This document shows, one piece after another, positions 56,161 through 64,000 of a stretch of DNA of 64,000 nt. The stretch is from Heterobasidion occidentale (Eukaryota; Basidiomycota; Agaricomycetes; Russulales; Bondarzewiaceae). Made by a program: the position numbers and the translations under genes. Within the stretch, counting starts at the first letter, position 1. Each line of letters opens with the position of its first letter. Below the pieces are notes generated by a model. That model saw only the letters and a list, made by a program, of their open reading frames with translations. It was not told the origin of the DNA and did not search any database. Location: the NCBI GenBank assembly GCA_039111635.1, contig JBCAQO010000014.1:2666001-2730000 (forward strand), in the 5' to 3' direction.

Positions 56161-56673
56161 TCAGTATTCCTTTGGCACGATTTTCTTGAATAATAACTCC
56201 AGCTTTCCTTTTGCGGCTTCCTCTGCTAAACACTGTGAGTTAGTATGCTTGGTCTGTTTCTTTGGTTCCGGCCTGAGCAGGTCTTCATACTTGCCCCTAG
56301 GTTGCAACTTGTTTCTAAATTCTTTGCACGTGCCCCAAGGCTGTGACTGATTTTCCTTGTCTTCACACGTGCCCCTAGGCCGCGATTTGTCTTTGTGCGC
56401 ACCCCAAAGTTGCAACTTTTCTTCGTACATGCCCCAAGGCTGCAACTTTTCCTGGATTTTGGCTCTGTGAATGTCCACTCCTTTCTCAGAGTCGTTGTAT
56501 AGTTCCAGTGCTTCTAGAGCTCCTGTTTCTAAATACCTAACAAGGTATACTTCATCCTTGTCTAGGTCTGTGGAGGAGAGTGTGGGATTGCTGACACCAT
56601 CGTCCATTGCATCTTCTTTGGCCCATGTGGGGGCATCCATATGTTTAGCCTGAGCGCGAAGATGCGCATTCAA
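56161..56673 (-). pseudogene. H protease-RT linker with tandem LQPWG-type repeats
   Basis: Frame: NAHLRAQAKHMDAPTWAKED, DEVYLVRYLETGALEALELY, EKGVDIHRAK, then five to six short imperfect repeats (KLQPWGMYEE, KLQLWGAHKD, KSRPRGTCED, QSQPWGTCKE, KLQPRGKYED), then KQTKHTNSQCLAEEAAKGK and IVPKEY. Element G has the same linker at 62390-62780 but without the repeats. The upstream TGA (after FTT) is shared with G (after FAT), possibly parallel decay of one Arg codon. Confidence 0.75.
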
Positions 56674-56937
56674 CCTTCAGGTTGTGAACTCCGGATCTTT
56701 AGGTATTGTCCACAGATGTGGTACTGTGGTGTTTCCCACTTTCCGGCCTGTCCTAAGTATTCCCACCTTTTGTGATAGGATGCTGTAGTCCCGGTGCTGA
56801 TAGCCCTCGGCCTCTATCCTGTTCTCCTTGAGGGTAGGGAATATTGTCTTTTTTTTAAAAGCTCTTTTGGCCTTGACTGGTCCTCCTTGTATTAGGCAGG
56901 AGGGCGGGCATCTTGTAAGGTGCAGTCCGTAGGTGTG

Positions 56938-58119
56938 CTAGTCGACTTCTGGGTTGTGCTTCAACAACCAGTTGGTTCCTAAAATAATGTCCTTCTTCCC
57001 TATGTCCGTAACAAATAATGAGGTTTGTTCCTGGTGCGTTCTGCAATTTTCTCCGTGAATGCGAATGCTCAGATCTGCCCGTGAAGTGATGGGCTTATTT
57101 CCTAGTGGTTTTCCTCCCACATGACTTATGGGAATGGGTCGAGTGGAGATAGTTGCAACTTGATGTTCTTCTATAAACCAGTGATTAATGAAGTTTCTGG
57201 TTGCTCCGCTGTCGATTAATGCGGAGGTCCTTGCCATCCTATTGGATCCTATGAGATCTACTTTGATTTGAAGTGATGGTGCACCTGTTTTTACTATTTG
57301 GGAGATCAAAGAGATTGAGATGGCTGGTTTGGGATCTTCTTCATCTTTGACTTCTTTGCATAGATGTGCAATTGGCAAGAAATGCTTGCTTGTTGGAATA
57401 AGTGTTGGCTGGTGTCTATCTGGGATCTGTTCCAAGAGATGCTGGATCTCCAAAGCTTCTGTGAGCTTCTTTTCCTGGTATCGGTTCCGCTCTGGGGTTC
57501 CCTGCATTCTTTCCCATAAGGTTTTCTTTGGCTTCTTGTTCCTTCGGTTTGGGCAGTCCCTTGCCCAGTGTCCTGGTTTACTACAATTAAAACAAATATA
57601 ATTGTCAGTACCTTTGCGTCTTCTTTTCCTTCCTCGGTATGGCGATAGGATTGGTCTGTAGGCTTCTTGAAAGGCCTCTGTTTCCATTGACTCTGTGTGC
57701 TTCCCTGTTTGAGCTATCAGATCTTCAAAGCAATCTGGTACTCCATCCTGAAGGACTTGCACGGCGAGTTCTTTTTTGAGTCTTCTTAGGTAATATTTTT
57801 TTTTGAGTTGGTCGTCTGCTCTGGCTAGGAGGGCAACTGCTCCAAACATCTGTGTGTACTGGACCCAGTTTCTGTTCCCTTGGGTGACTTTCAATAGTTG
57901 GTCTAGTATGCTGGGCAGCTAAAAGGCTTTGTCCGGGGGGTCCGGTTCTGGGGTCTTGGCGGTACTCATCTTCACTGGCTGGGTGAAGGTTGGAGTAATG
58001 GAGTGTGATCCAGATAGAGATGGGGAACGTAACGTATCCATCTCTTTCAAGTAGGTATTGGTACGGGGGTTGGTGAAGTAGTGGTCTGAACAAACTGTTG
58101 GTGATTTGGTTAAGCACAC
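56938..58119 (-). pseudogene. H Gag (N-terminally shortened) and protease
   Basis: It starts near MDTLRSPSLSGSHS/MSTAKTPEPDPPDKAF; after a TAG at 57919-57921 the same frame continues LPSILDQLLKVTQGNRNW and the capsid C-terminal part. The CCHC knuckle CFNCSKPGHWARDC is at 57553-57594. The protease has ALIDSGATRNF with the catalytic Asp at 57211-57213 and the later IILGTNWLLKHNP. Compared with G, the N-terminal half of capsid and the upstream domain are missing, so H Gag is deleted. Confidence 0.88.
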
Positions 58120-58268
58120 TGCTAAGGACCTCGGGTGGTTCTGCTACAAGGGTGATGGAGAGGGTGTGTGTTCAGCATAAATTGCCTTTGTGTAGTTGGA
58201 AGGTAATGACACCGATAATTTTAGTATTCGGGGGAGGTAGGCCGTCCAAAGTGAGGCAGGGGCAGGTG

Positions 58269-58278
58269 AGCTCATTCA
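58269..58278 (-). promoter_or_regulatory. Self-priming PBS of gypsy H
   Basis: On the minus strand the LTR end is followed by CT and then TGAATGAGCT. This is the perfect complement of AGCTCATTCA at 58754-58745 in the 5' LTR, placed where transcription should start. No TGG-type tRNA PBS exists here. The geometry is that of Tf1/sushi elements, which prime from the folded 5' end of their own RNA. Confidence 0.75.
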
Positions 58279-58280
58279 AG

Positions 58281-59098
58281 TGTTAAGACCTGGTCTTTGC
58301 ACGTGATGTGCCAGGAGGCTCCTAAGTCACTGAGGGATGTGCCAAATACAAGTGCATCCAATGAAAGCACCAGCGGCTAACTGTGTGCGTAATTCGGAGT
58401 GCACGAGAGACTTGTAATGGTATTGTGTCTCCAAGAAGGCACAAAAGTCTTTCCACAGATGCGGGGGTACAACCTGATGCAGGCCTGGGTGACAATAGAT
58501 ATGCTGCCTACTGAAGTCAAGATAGAATACTGCTAGTCCTGTATAGAACTCAGCCAGTATTGATATGACAACTGAGTGGTTGAGGATGATGATAGAGAGA
58601 AGCACAAGGGCAAGTTAAACCGATGTTTAATTAGATGTTCTATTGACAATCAAAGGTCTGGCCTAATGGCAAAGACTATGATGTAGCAGAGGTATGGCTA
58701 GTACCAAAGATCAAGAGTAAGAACAGGTGGGTAGGCAACAAAGGTGAATGAGCTGGCGAGACAGGTCTTTGGCTCATTCTATATATATGTAGTCTACTTT
58801 AGGGCATGATCTATAGAAGGTCTGTGCTTCTTTAAGGTTCCAAGTAAACGGTCAAATAGAAGCAAACAATCAACAAACAAACCGTTGGGACAGAAACAGG
58901 AACCAGGAACAGGAACCGTTCAGATAACTGTGATGATGTGATCGCTGATCAGGGGTAGAAGATAAGATAAGATAACTTATCATCTGTTGGTAAAGTCAAG
59001 GGGTTGGTCACCGGATATAGGTCATATCCGTTGGTCATAGACCACGTGTCATATGATCAAGTGATCATATATCATGTGTTATGAGCCAGCTCTTAACA
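58281..59098 (-). repeat. 5' LTR of gypsy H
   Basis: It is 818 bp with ends TGTTAAGA/TCTTAACA. TATA box TATATATAG at 58787-58779, R start near 58754. The TSD GTTGG follows at 59099-59103. The U5 frame 58327-58605 matches the one in the other LTR. Confidence 0.95.
58745..58787 (-). promoter_or_regulatory. H promoter: TATA box and presumed self-primer
   Basis: On the minus strand TATATATAG starts at 58787, and AGCTCATTCA begins 33 bp later at 58754. The same spacing is found in the other H LTR (49790 and 49757), in the solo G-family LTR (24449 and 24416) and in the G LTR (49026 and 49059). Confidence 0.75.
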
Positions 59099-59100
59099 GT

Positions 59101-59277
59101 TGGACAGGAGAAGATCAACCAGTTTCTCATCATCATCGAGAGGACCTCAAAGATCACCTTCTCAACCTCTTTGAGGACAAGGCAAAAAGCGACCCCAAAT
59201 TCTTTCAAAGGGCTCAAAGACAATCAGTTGTCTTCATTTACTGGAGCCTACAACTCTATGACACTGTGGAAGTTTAG
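59101..59277 (+). pseudogene. 3' half of the U5 open frame in the G 5' LTR
   Basis: It reads WTGEDQPVSHHHREDL, LFEDKAKSDPKFFQRAQRQ, SVVFIYWSLQLYDTVEV, stop TAG. It is codon-for-codon alignable to the solo LTR copy at 24017-24373 and in the same frame as gag further on. The 5' half (from about 49102: SGYLPSPYFVISVRSE) was separated by the H insertion and has a one-base loss plus stops. Confidence 0.45.
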
Positions 59278-59329
59278 CCTAGGGATCCCCTTCATACATT
59301 GGTGCACGTGATAGGTCTCTAATCTAACA
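59104..59329 (+). repeat. 5' LTR of gypsy G, right part (rest of U5)
   Basis: It continues from 49283 and ends CTAACA at 59329. The end matches the solo LTR terminus CCTAACA except for one base. Confidence 0.93.
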
Positions 59330-59331
59330 CT

Positions 59332-59341
59332 TGAACGAGCT
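59332..59341 (+). promoter_or_regulatory. Self-priming PBS of gypsy G
   Basis: After the LTR end come CT and then TGAACGAGCT, the perfect complement of AGCTCGTTCA at 49059-49068. Compared with H, both the PBS and its partner differ at one position, and pairing is kept. Confidence 0.78.
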
Positions 59342-59344
59342 CTT

Positions 59345-60640
59345 CTATCCCTACCCTATCCAAACTGAATCCCTAGCAGTGACAGCTCTTTCTCCAATCA
59401 GTAAACAACATTCTAGCAACTGCCACAAGGGTAAACTAAGCAGGAACCCTTCAAGGAAAAATTAACAACCCAGGAACAATAAAAGTCGCAAGACATCAAA
59501 ACCCAGGAAAGGTTTATTTAGGAATAGCCACGCTTAGGCTACAGCGATCACCCAAAATCTTTGTTGACTTTAGCAAAACTGGATATCAGTTTTATGGGAT
59601 TTGCTTCATCAATGAACTAAAGACACCGTTCACCCTCACAGACAATGGTGAGCCCAACATCATCTGGACCAAGAACGCCATTGGGATACACGACGGAAGA
59701 CCAGATGATTTCCCCTTTGCCGTTGTCACTGATCTCAGAAAAACTATTGCAAGAAACATTGACGGAGACAGAATCAGGGTGGAGCTTATCAAGAATTAGG
59801 AAAACCGAGACCACTACTCGGTCCTCATCTACTGGACCTTCTCCTCCACCTAAGAAGACACACTGGAAGCCCCTAACTCTCTGCCAGTCAGACTCAAAAT
59901 TGATGGGATTGTTTTTATTGTCAGAAGAGGAGAGTTTGCCCACAAAACTTATCATTCCTGAACCCTCATCTCAGGACACACATTCTTCAAAATCATTGAA
60001 CTCATCGACCAGATTGATATTTCCATCAATGAAATTATCAAAAGGGACCCAGACCTACAAGAAGCACTATAAGCTGAAAGAAGATAGGCAGTACCCTTCT
60101 TCTTCTAAGAATAAACCACGGACAAAATCATCCTGGGATATCCTCCCGGCTACAGAACAGACCCAGCTGAAATCTACGAAGACTTACCCGAAGACTTCGA
60201 CGAGGACCAACTTTATTACAACAATAACAAACAACACTACACAGGAACTCTTGCAGGATTCTTCCATAAATGAGGAGAAACCAGATACAAATTGCTCACC
60301 TGGCAAGGGAAGCACATCCAAGCAGGACCCCACCTATACACAGTTAAGGTTGCGGACTACGTTGCAAGAAAGACCTTTGACAAGCCTAAATCACCAACAG
60401 ATAGGCATCATGACTTTCCAAGACCGCACATACATACTCTACCTAGAGAAACAGCCAGTGGAAGTAGAATCCCTGGAAGAAACACTCCCGCTACATCCCT
60501 CTTACAAAAAACCACTCCCCAAGCAGAGTTCCGAACCCCAACATTAGACCAAGTCCCTGAGCCAGAGTATATTGAAACACCAAGTAACAATCCAGAACCG
60601 CCTAAAGATCCAGAGCCCCCACCAAATACAATGTCAACAA
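59345..60640 (+). pseudogene. Unrecognised N-terminal region upstream of G Gag
   Basis: In the gag frame, readable protein-like sequence begins near 59345 (IPTLSKLNP) and continues QLFLQSVNNILATATRV, AGTLQGKINNPGTIKVARHQ, KVYLGIATLRLQRSPKIF, GYQFYGICFINELKTPFTL, IIWTKNAIGIHDGRPDD, HYSVLIYWTF, LLTWQGKHIQAGPHLYTVKV, ending in a Pro-rich stretch (PEPPKDPEPPPN) before Gag. About eleven stops interrupt it, mostly at likely Gln or Arg codons. I know no domain for it, and H has lost the region. It may be an extended matrix-like part of Gag or a separate ORF. Confidence 0.5.
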
Positions 60641-61360
60641 ATCCTGGAGGTGCTGAGTCCAAGGGACCAGCTATGGCCAAGCCTACCCCCTTCAATGGAA
60701 ACAGAAAACAAATGGAGCAATTCCTCCATGGAATTAACCTGATGATCCTAGCCAGAAAAAAGGATTTTGTGGATAAATTTGCCAAGATTGCTTACGCTCT
60801 GTCATACATGAAAGAAGGGTCAGCCGGAATATGGTCAAGGAATTCTACTCAAGCCAGGAATGCATTGAACGATTGGGCCAAATATGCATGGAAGGAAACG
60901 GTCAGATTCACCTCTGTCCGCAAAAAGATAGTGACCAACTTCACGGAGTTCAATAAAGAAGTGGACGCTTGCAACAAATTAGCCAGGGTAAACCAAGGAA
61001 AGGAATCCTTCAATACCTACCTACAGCTATTCGAACAGCTTGCAGCGCTTGCCGGAGTCAACAAAGAAATCAAGAAAACCCACTTCCTGTGGGGATTGAA
61101 ATAGGAGCTGGCGAAAGGAGTTTACAAAGGTCCCTCCAAGGACGGAACCTAGGAGGAGCTAGTCGAGAAGACAAAGAAACACAAGAAGACGCGCATCGCA
61201 AGGGACTAAGCATACAATCTACAAAAAGGCAAATTTCAAATCTACACTCCGCGTACCTTTTACGACAAAAGGGCACCCCTGCAAAACGATAGGGAACCTC
61301 AATACAAACCTATGGATGTAGATGCCACAGAAATGGAGGCCTACGCTGTTTGTACTTGCT
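60630..61360 (+). pseudogene. G Gag capsid region
   Basis: MSTNPGGAESKGPAMAKPTP, FNGNRKQMEQFLHGINLMI, YALSYMKEGSAGIWSRN, VNQGKESFNTYLQLFEQLA, KKTHFLWGLK, then after a TAG ELAKGVYKGPSKDGT and two more stops. This is a retrotransposon Gag of gypsy type (N-terminal PxxFNGxRxxxxxFL, C-terminal YLxxFExLxxxxG). It is homologous to the part kept in H (VTQGNRNWVQYTQMFGAVAL). Confidence 0.85.
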
Positions 61361-61410
61361 TCAAGAAGCTTACCCTAGCGGAAAGAGATTGACTTGCCAA
61401 AGAAGGCAAG

Positions 61411-61452
61411 TGCTTCTTTTGCAAGAAGCCTGGGCATATGGCATGCAACTGT
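61411..61452 (+). pseudogene. G Gag CCHC zinc knuckle
   Basis: CFFCKKPGHMACNC fits C-x2-C-x4-H-x4-C, the RNA-binding knuckle of Gag. A TGA at 61391-61393 lies just upstream (ERDxLAKEGK), where an Arg codon is expected. Confidence 0.85.
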
Positions 61453-61779
61453 CCTTCTCAACCCAAGAGAAGATTCCAACCTTCTTATGCAGAGCAGTGT
61501 GCGAAGGAGAAATGGACAAGGACAATTTGACAATGAAGACATTGAAGAAGGAAAGAACAGAGTCAACCATATCCGCCAAATGATGATGGGTCTTAGCATG
61601 AAAGAAATCGAAGAGGTTCAAGCCTTTAGTGACTCAAAGAATTTTTAAGGCCTCTCCTATCGGCAGTAGATGTGGAGAGTAGGATTCTTGCAGAAAATTG
61701 TTACACTCCTCTGGCCAGTAAAAACGCTGACCAAGAGCATGGACATCCAGATGTATTGTATCTTTCGGAAATGAAATCA

Positions 61780-62160
61780 CATGGTGCACCATCACTCCGA
61801 GTCAAAACAATGCTTATTGGCAAGAATAGAAAAGCTGCTACTTAGGCACTGGTGGATAGTGGAGCCACCGGAATCTTCATGCATCCTCGCTTTATAGAAG
61901 CACATCAAATCATCACGCATAAAACCCCTATCCCGATCCCAGTCAGTACGGTCCAAAACACAGAGTTTAAAGGAGGACCTATTACAAGATTTGCCAATCT
62001 AAAGTTACAGGTTCTAGGCAAAAAGGGAGGGTCCCATACATAATCAACAAGATTCTATATTGCAGAAATAGGAAAAGAGGATGTCATTTTAGGAACAGAC
62101 TAGTTATTGAAACATAACCCAGAAGTTGACTGGCATGCCTATGGGCTGCACTTGACCAGA
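61780..62160 (+). pseudogene. G aspartic protease
   Basis: ALVDSGATGIFMHPRFIEAH with the catalytic Asp at 61855-61857, then IEDVILGTD-like EIGKEDVILGTDxLLKHNPE near 62065-62125. Stops replace a likely Gln before ALVDSG and a Trp in GTDWLL. It corresponds to the protease in H (ALIDSGAT...IILGTNWLLKHNP). Confidence 0.87.
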
Positions 62161-62389
62161 CGCACGCCCTCCTGCCAAATAAAAGGAGGACCAGTAAAAG
62201 CCAAAAGGGCTACAAGAAAATCAGGACATCCCAAACCAAGTATATGGCACATAGAAACAGTACCATAAACAGGCGATTACTCAATACCAGTGCAAAAGTC
62301 AGGAAAAGCAGTACCAGGCCGGAAAGTAGGAAACATCACAGTACCATGTCCGTGGACAATATCTACAAGTCCGGAGTTTGCAACTTGAA

Positions 62390-62830
62390 GGTTGAATGCC
62401 AAATATCTGAAGGCCCAAGCGAGAAATTACAAGGCTCTGACATGGGCTAAAGAAGATGTTCCAGAGGACGGTGATGGACTTCCGGCACTTCCCTCCAAGG
62501 ATCTTGAAGAAGATGGAGTCTATCTTGTTAGATGCCTTGATACAGGAACTTTACAGGCACTAGAATTATACAACAACTCCGAAAAAGGCGTTGATATACA
62601 TTGTGCTAAAACCACAGAACTTCCATATGCCAACATTTCAGCTCAGGAAAACAAGCCTGCCAGAGCACAGACAGGAAAACAAACAAAGCACACCAACTTG
62701 CAAAGACTTGTGGAAAAAGCCACCAAAGGGAAACCCAAACAATCCTTTGAGGAAATAGTACCAAAGGAATATTGGAATTATAGGAAGGTTTTTGAAGGAC
62801 AACCAAAGGGACAGCTACCGCTCTCTTGAC
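62390..62830 (+). pseudogene. G protease-RT linker
   Basis: LNAKYLKAQARNYKALTWAK, EDGVYLVRCLDTGTLQALEL, EKGVDIHCAK, KQTKHTNLQRLVEKATKGK, EIVPKEYWNYRKVFEGQP. It aligns with the H linker but lacks the LQPWG-type repeats. A TGA at 62827-62829 sits where the conserved Arg of the RPWDHKIEI motif is expected. Confidence 0.8.
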
Positions 62831-63633
62831 CTTGGGATCACAAAATCGAAATCAAGGACAGAATGGATCACTCACTCAAACCTAAGCTATACAGCCTTAG
62901 CCCTAGTGAGCAAGTGGAACTCAAGAAATTCATAGACGAAAACCTTCAGAAAGGATTCATCCAAGAATTCAAGTCACATATGGTATCTCTATTTTTCTTC
63001 ATCAAGAGAAAGAATGGAAAGCTACGGCCAGTAATGGATTATTGCAAGCTCAATAAAATAACGATCAAGAACAAGTACCCACTACCAATTATTCAATAAT
63101 TACTGGACTTACTAGCCGAAGCCATATCCTTCTCACTAATGGATGTCGACACAAGATGTAACAACGTACACATGAAAGAAGAAAGCGAGAAACTAGCAGT
63201 GTTTGTCACTAATTTAGGAATGTACGAACCTCTGGTCATGTTCTTTGGGTTAACCAACTTGCCGGCAACATTCCAAACAATGATGAACACCCTCTTCAAA
63301 GACCTCATTTATGCCGGAAAAGTAGCAATCTATATGGACGACATCCTAGTATTCTCTAAAACTATGGACGACCACATCAAGATGGTATGGAAGGTTTTAC
63401 AGATCCTACAAGACAACAGTCTATACCTACAACCCTCAAAATGCCACTTCCATAAAAAGAAAATTGACTACCTTGGATACATTACATCACATAGACATCT
63501 TGAAATGGACCCAATCAAAGTGGCCAGCATCATGGACTGGCCAACCCCTGGAAAAGTCAAGAAAGTGCAATCATTTTTAGGTTTCTGCAACTTTTATCGT
63601 GGGTTTATCAAGGATTACTCAAAAATAGCATGA
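62831..63633 (+). pseudogene. G reverse transcriptase
   Basis: [39 protein letters not shown], a TAA at 63097-63099, LMDVDTRCNNVHMK, FGLTNLPATFQTMMNTLFKD, catalytic YMDD at 63331-63342, CHFHKKKIDYLGYI, VQSFLGFCNFYRGFIKDY. Complete Ty3/gypsy RT order with no frameshift. Confidence 0.9.
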
Positions 63634-64000
63634 CTGCTATTTGAGTTAACACAGAAGGAACACACCTGGGATTGGACACCAGCATGCAAAGATGTGTTTC
63701 AAATGCTAAAACGAATATTTACAGAATCTCCGGTGCTTGTCATGCCGGATACGAGGAATCCCTTTCGCATTGAATATGATACCTCCTACTTCGCCACCAG
63801 AGCAGTATTATCACAAGTTGCCGAAGATGGAAAATGGCACCCATATGCTTATATTTCCAAGTTGCTCTCACTCACAGAACGTAACTACCCAATCTATGAT
63901 AAAGAGTTGCTGGCTGTTGTCCGAGCTTTTGAAGCTTGGAAACACTACTTGAAGGGCGCCGACCACCTGGTAGACGTCTGGACGGACCACAAGAACCTTG
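63634..64000 (+). pseudogene. G RNase H, cut by the window end
   Basis: After a TGA where Arg is expected (KIAxLLFELTQKEH), the same frame reads FRIEYDTSYFATRAVLSQ, WHPYAYISKLLS, YPIYDKELLAVVRAFEAWK, VDVWTDHKNL to the last base. The segment that H lacks is present here, which confirms the internal deletion in H. Confidence 0.87.

Larger units (their letters stand above)
49284..59098 (-). mobile_element. Complete Ty3/gypsy chromovirus H inserted in the G LTR
   Basis: Two direct LTRs, PPT, PBS and a complete pol order (protease, RT, RNase H, integrase, chromodomain) lie on the minus strand. The flanks GTTGG at 49279-49283 and 59099-59103 form a perfect TSD, and the G LTR reads on across it. 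In a 279-bp block the two LTRs differ at 7 sites by eye (about 2.5%), so the insertion is moderately recent. Gag has lost its N-terminal half, RNase H has an internal deletion, and frame breaks occur, so it is non-autonomous. Confidence 0.95.
48666..64000 (+). mobile_element. Ty3/gypsy retrotransposon G, truncated by the window end and interrupted by H
   Basis: The 5' LTR (48666-49283 plus 59104-59329), PBS, a gag-pol frame with CCHC, protease, RT and the start of RNase H follow in order. Integrase and the 3' LTR lie beyond 64000. From 59101 to the window end every recognisable piece is in the same reading frame, so no net frameshift exists in 4.9 kb, yet about 25 stop codons interrupt it. 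Gag-RT order and the YMDD sequence place it in Ty3/gypsy. The related element H has a chromodomain, so G is presumably a chromovirus too. Confidence 0.92.

Noticed and set aside
59645..60547. 300-codon frame at the start of G as the real Gag leader
   Set aside because: It is in a different frame from Gag, protease and RT. The gag frame over the same bases is more protein-like and joins Gag directly.

Overview
The window is a stack of retrotransposons. I found no intact host gene. The best fit is a basidiomycete, probably Agaricomycotina. Reasons: Ty1/copia and chromodomain Ty3/gypsy elements with 5-bp target-site duplications (TSDs), two kinds of Tad-like LINE remnants, a broken gene resembling the fungal TET/JBP-type 2-oxoglutarate/Fe(II) dioxygenases with a short GT-AG intron, and a DUF6589-like pseudogene. 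This taxonomic call is an inference from family content; no rRNA or housekeeping gene is present.

Layout. 1-6297: low-content DNA with one solo copia LTR (TSD ATAAC), a decayed 154-bp tandem repeat and a small dispersed repeat. 6298-29937: a copia cluster. It holds element A (two LTRs, recombinant), element B (cut in two by complete minus-strand element C, TSD TTATC), orphan LTR E, 5' fragment D, a TET/JBP-like gene fragment interrupted by a solo gypsy LTR (TSD GGCGG), an orphan LTR, element F with a solo LTR inside its 3' LTR (TSD ATACC), and 5' fragment I. 29938-48665: AT-rich decayed DNA. It holds a foldback (MITE-like) repeat, a repeat shared with the gypsy element, a minus-strand LINE ORF1 interrupted by a solo copia LTR (TSD CCATT), a tRNA-like SINE candidate, the DUF6589-like pseudogene and pieces of at least two LINEs. 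48666-64000: gypsy element G (plus strand, running off the window) whose 5' LTR was split by complete gypsy element H (minus strand, 49284-59098, TSD GTTGG).

How the parts work together. The copia elements follow the order LTR, PBS, Gag with CCHC knuckle, protease, integrase, RT, RNase H, PPT, LTR. Their PBS matches the anticodon region of initiator tRNA-Met, which implies half-tRNA priming as in Drosophila copia and yeast Ty5. The two gypsy families have no tRNA-type PBS. In both, a 10-nt PBS lies 2 nt inside the 5' LTR and is perfectly complementary to a 10-mer in the LTR, 33 bp downstream of the TATA box. The one base that differs between the families has changed on both sides of the pairing. 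This is the architecture of Tf1/sushi-type self-priming, and it fits their single gag-pol frame and chromodomain.

Most unusual observations: (1) that covarying self-priming pair; (2) an open frame inside the U5 part of the G-family LTR, with many silent changes and a conserved stop; (3) four 32-residue repeats just downstream of the H chromodomain in the same frame; (4) an unrecognised roughly 430-residue region upstream of Gag in G; (5) two copies of the same odd chimera, LTR(+) joined to truncated gag(-), PBS and LTR(-). All the mobile-element reading frames here are broken by stops or 1-base deletions; some of the latter lie in homopolymers and could be assembly errors.
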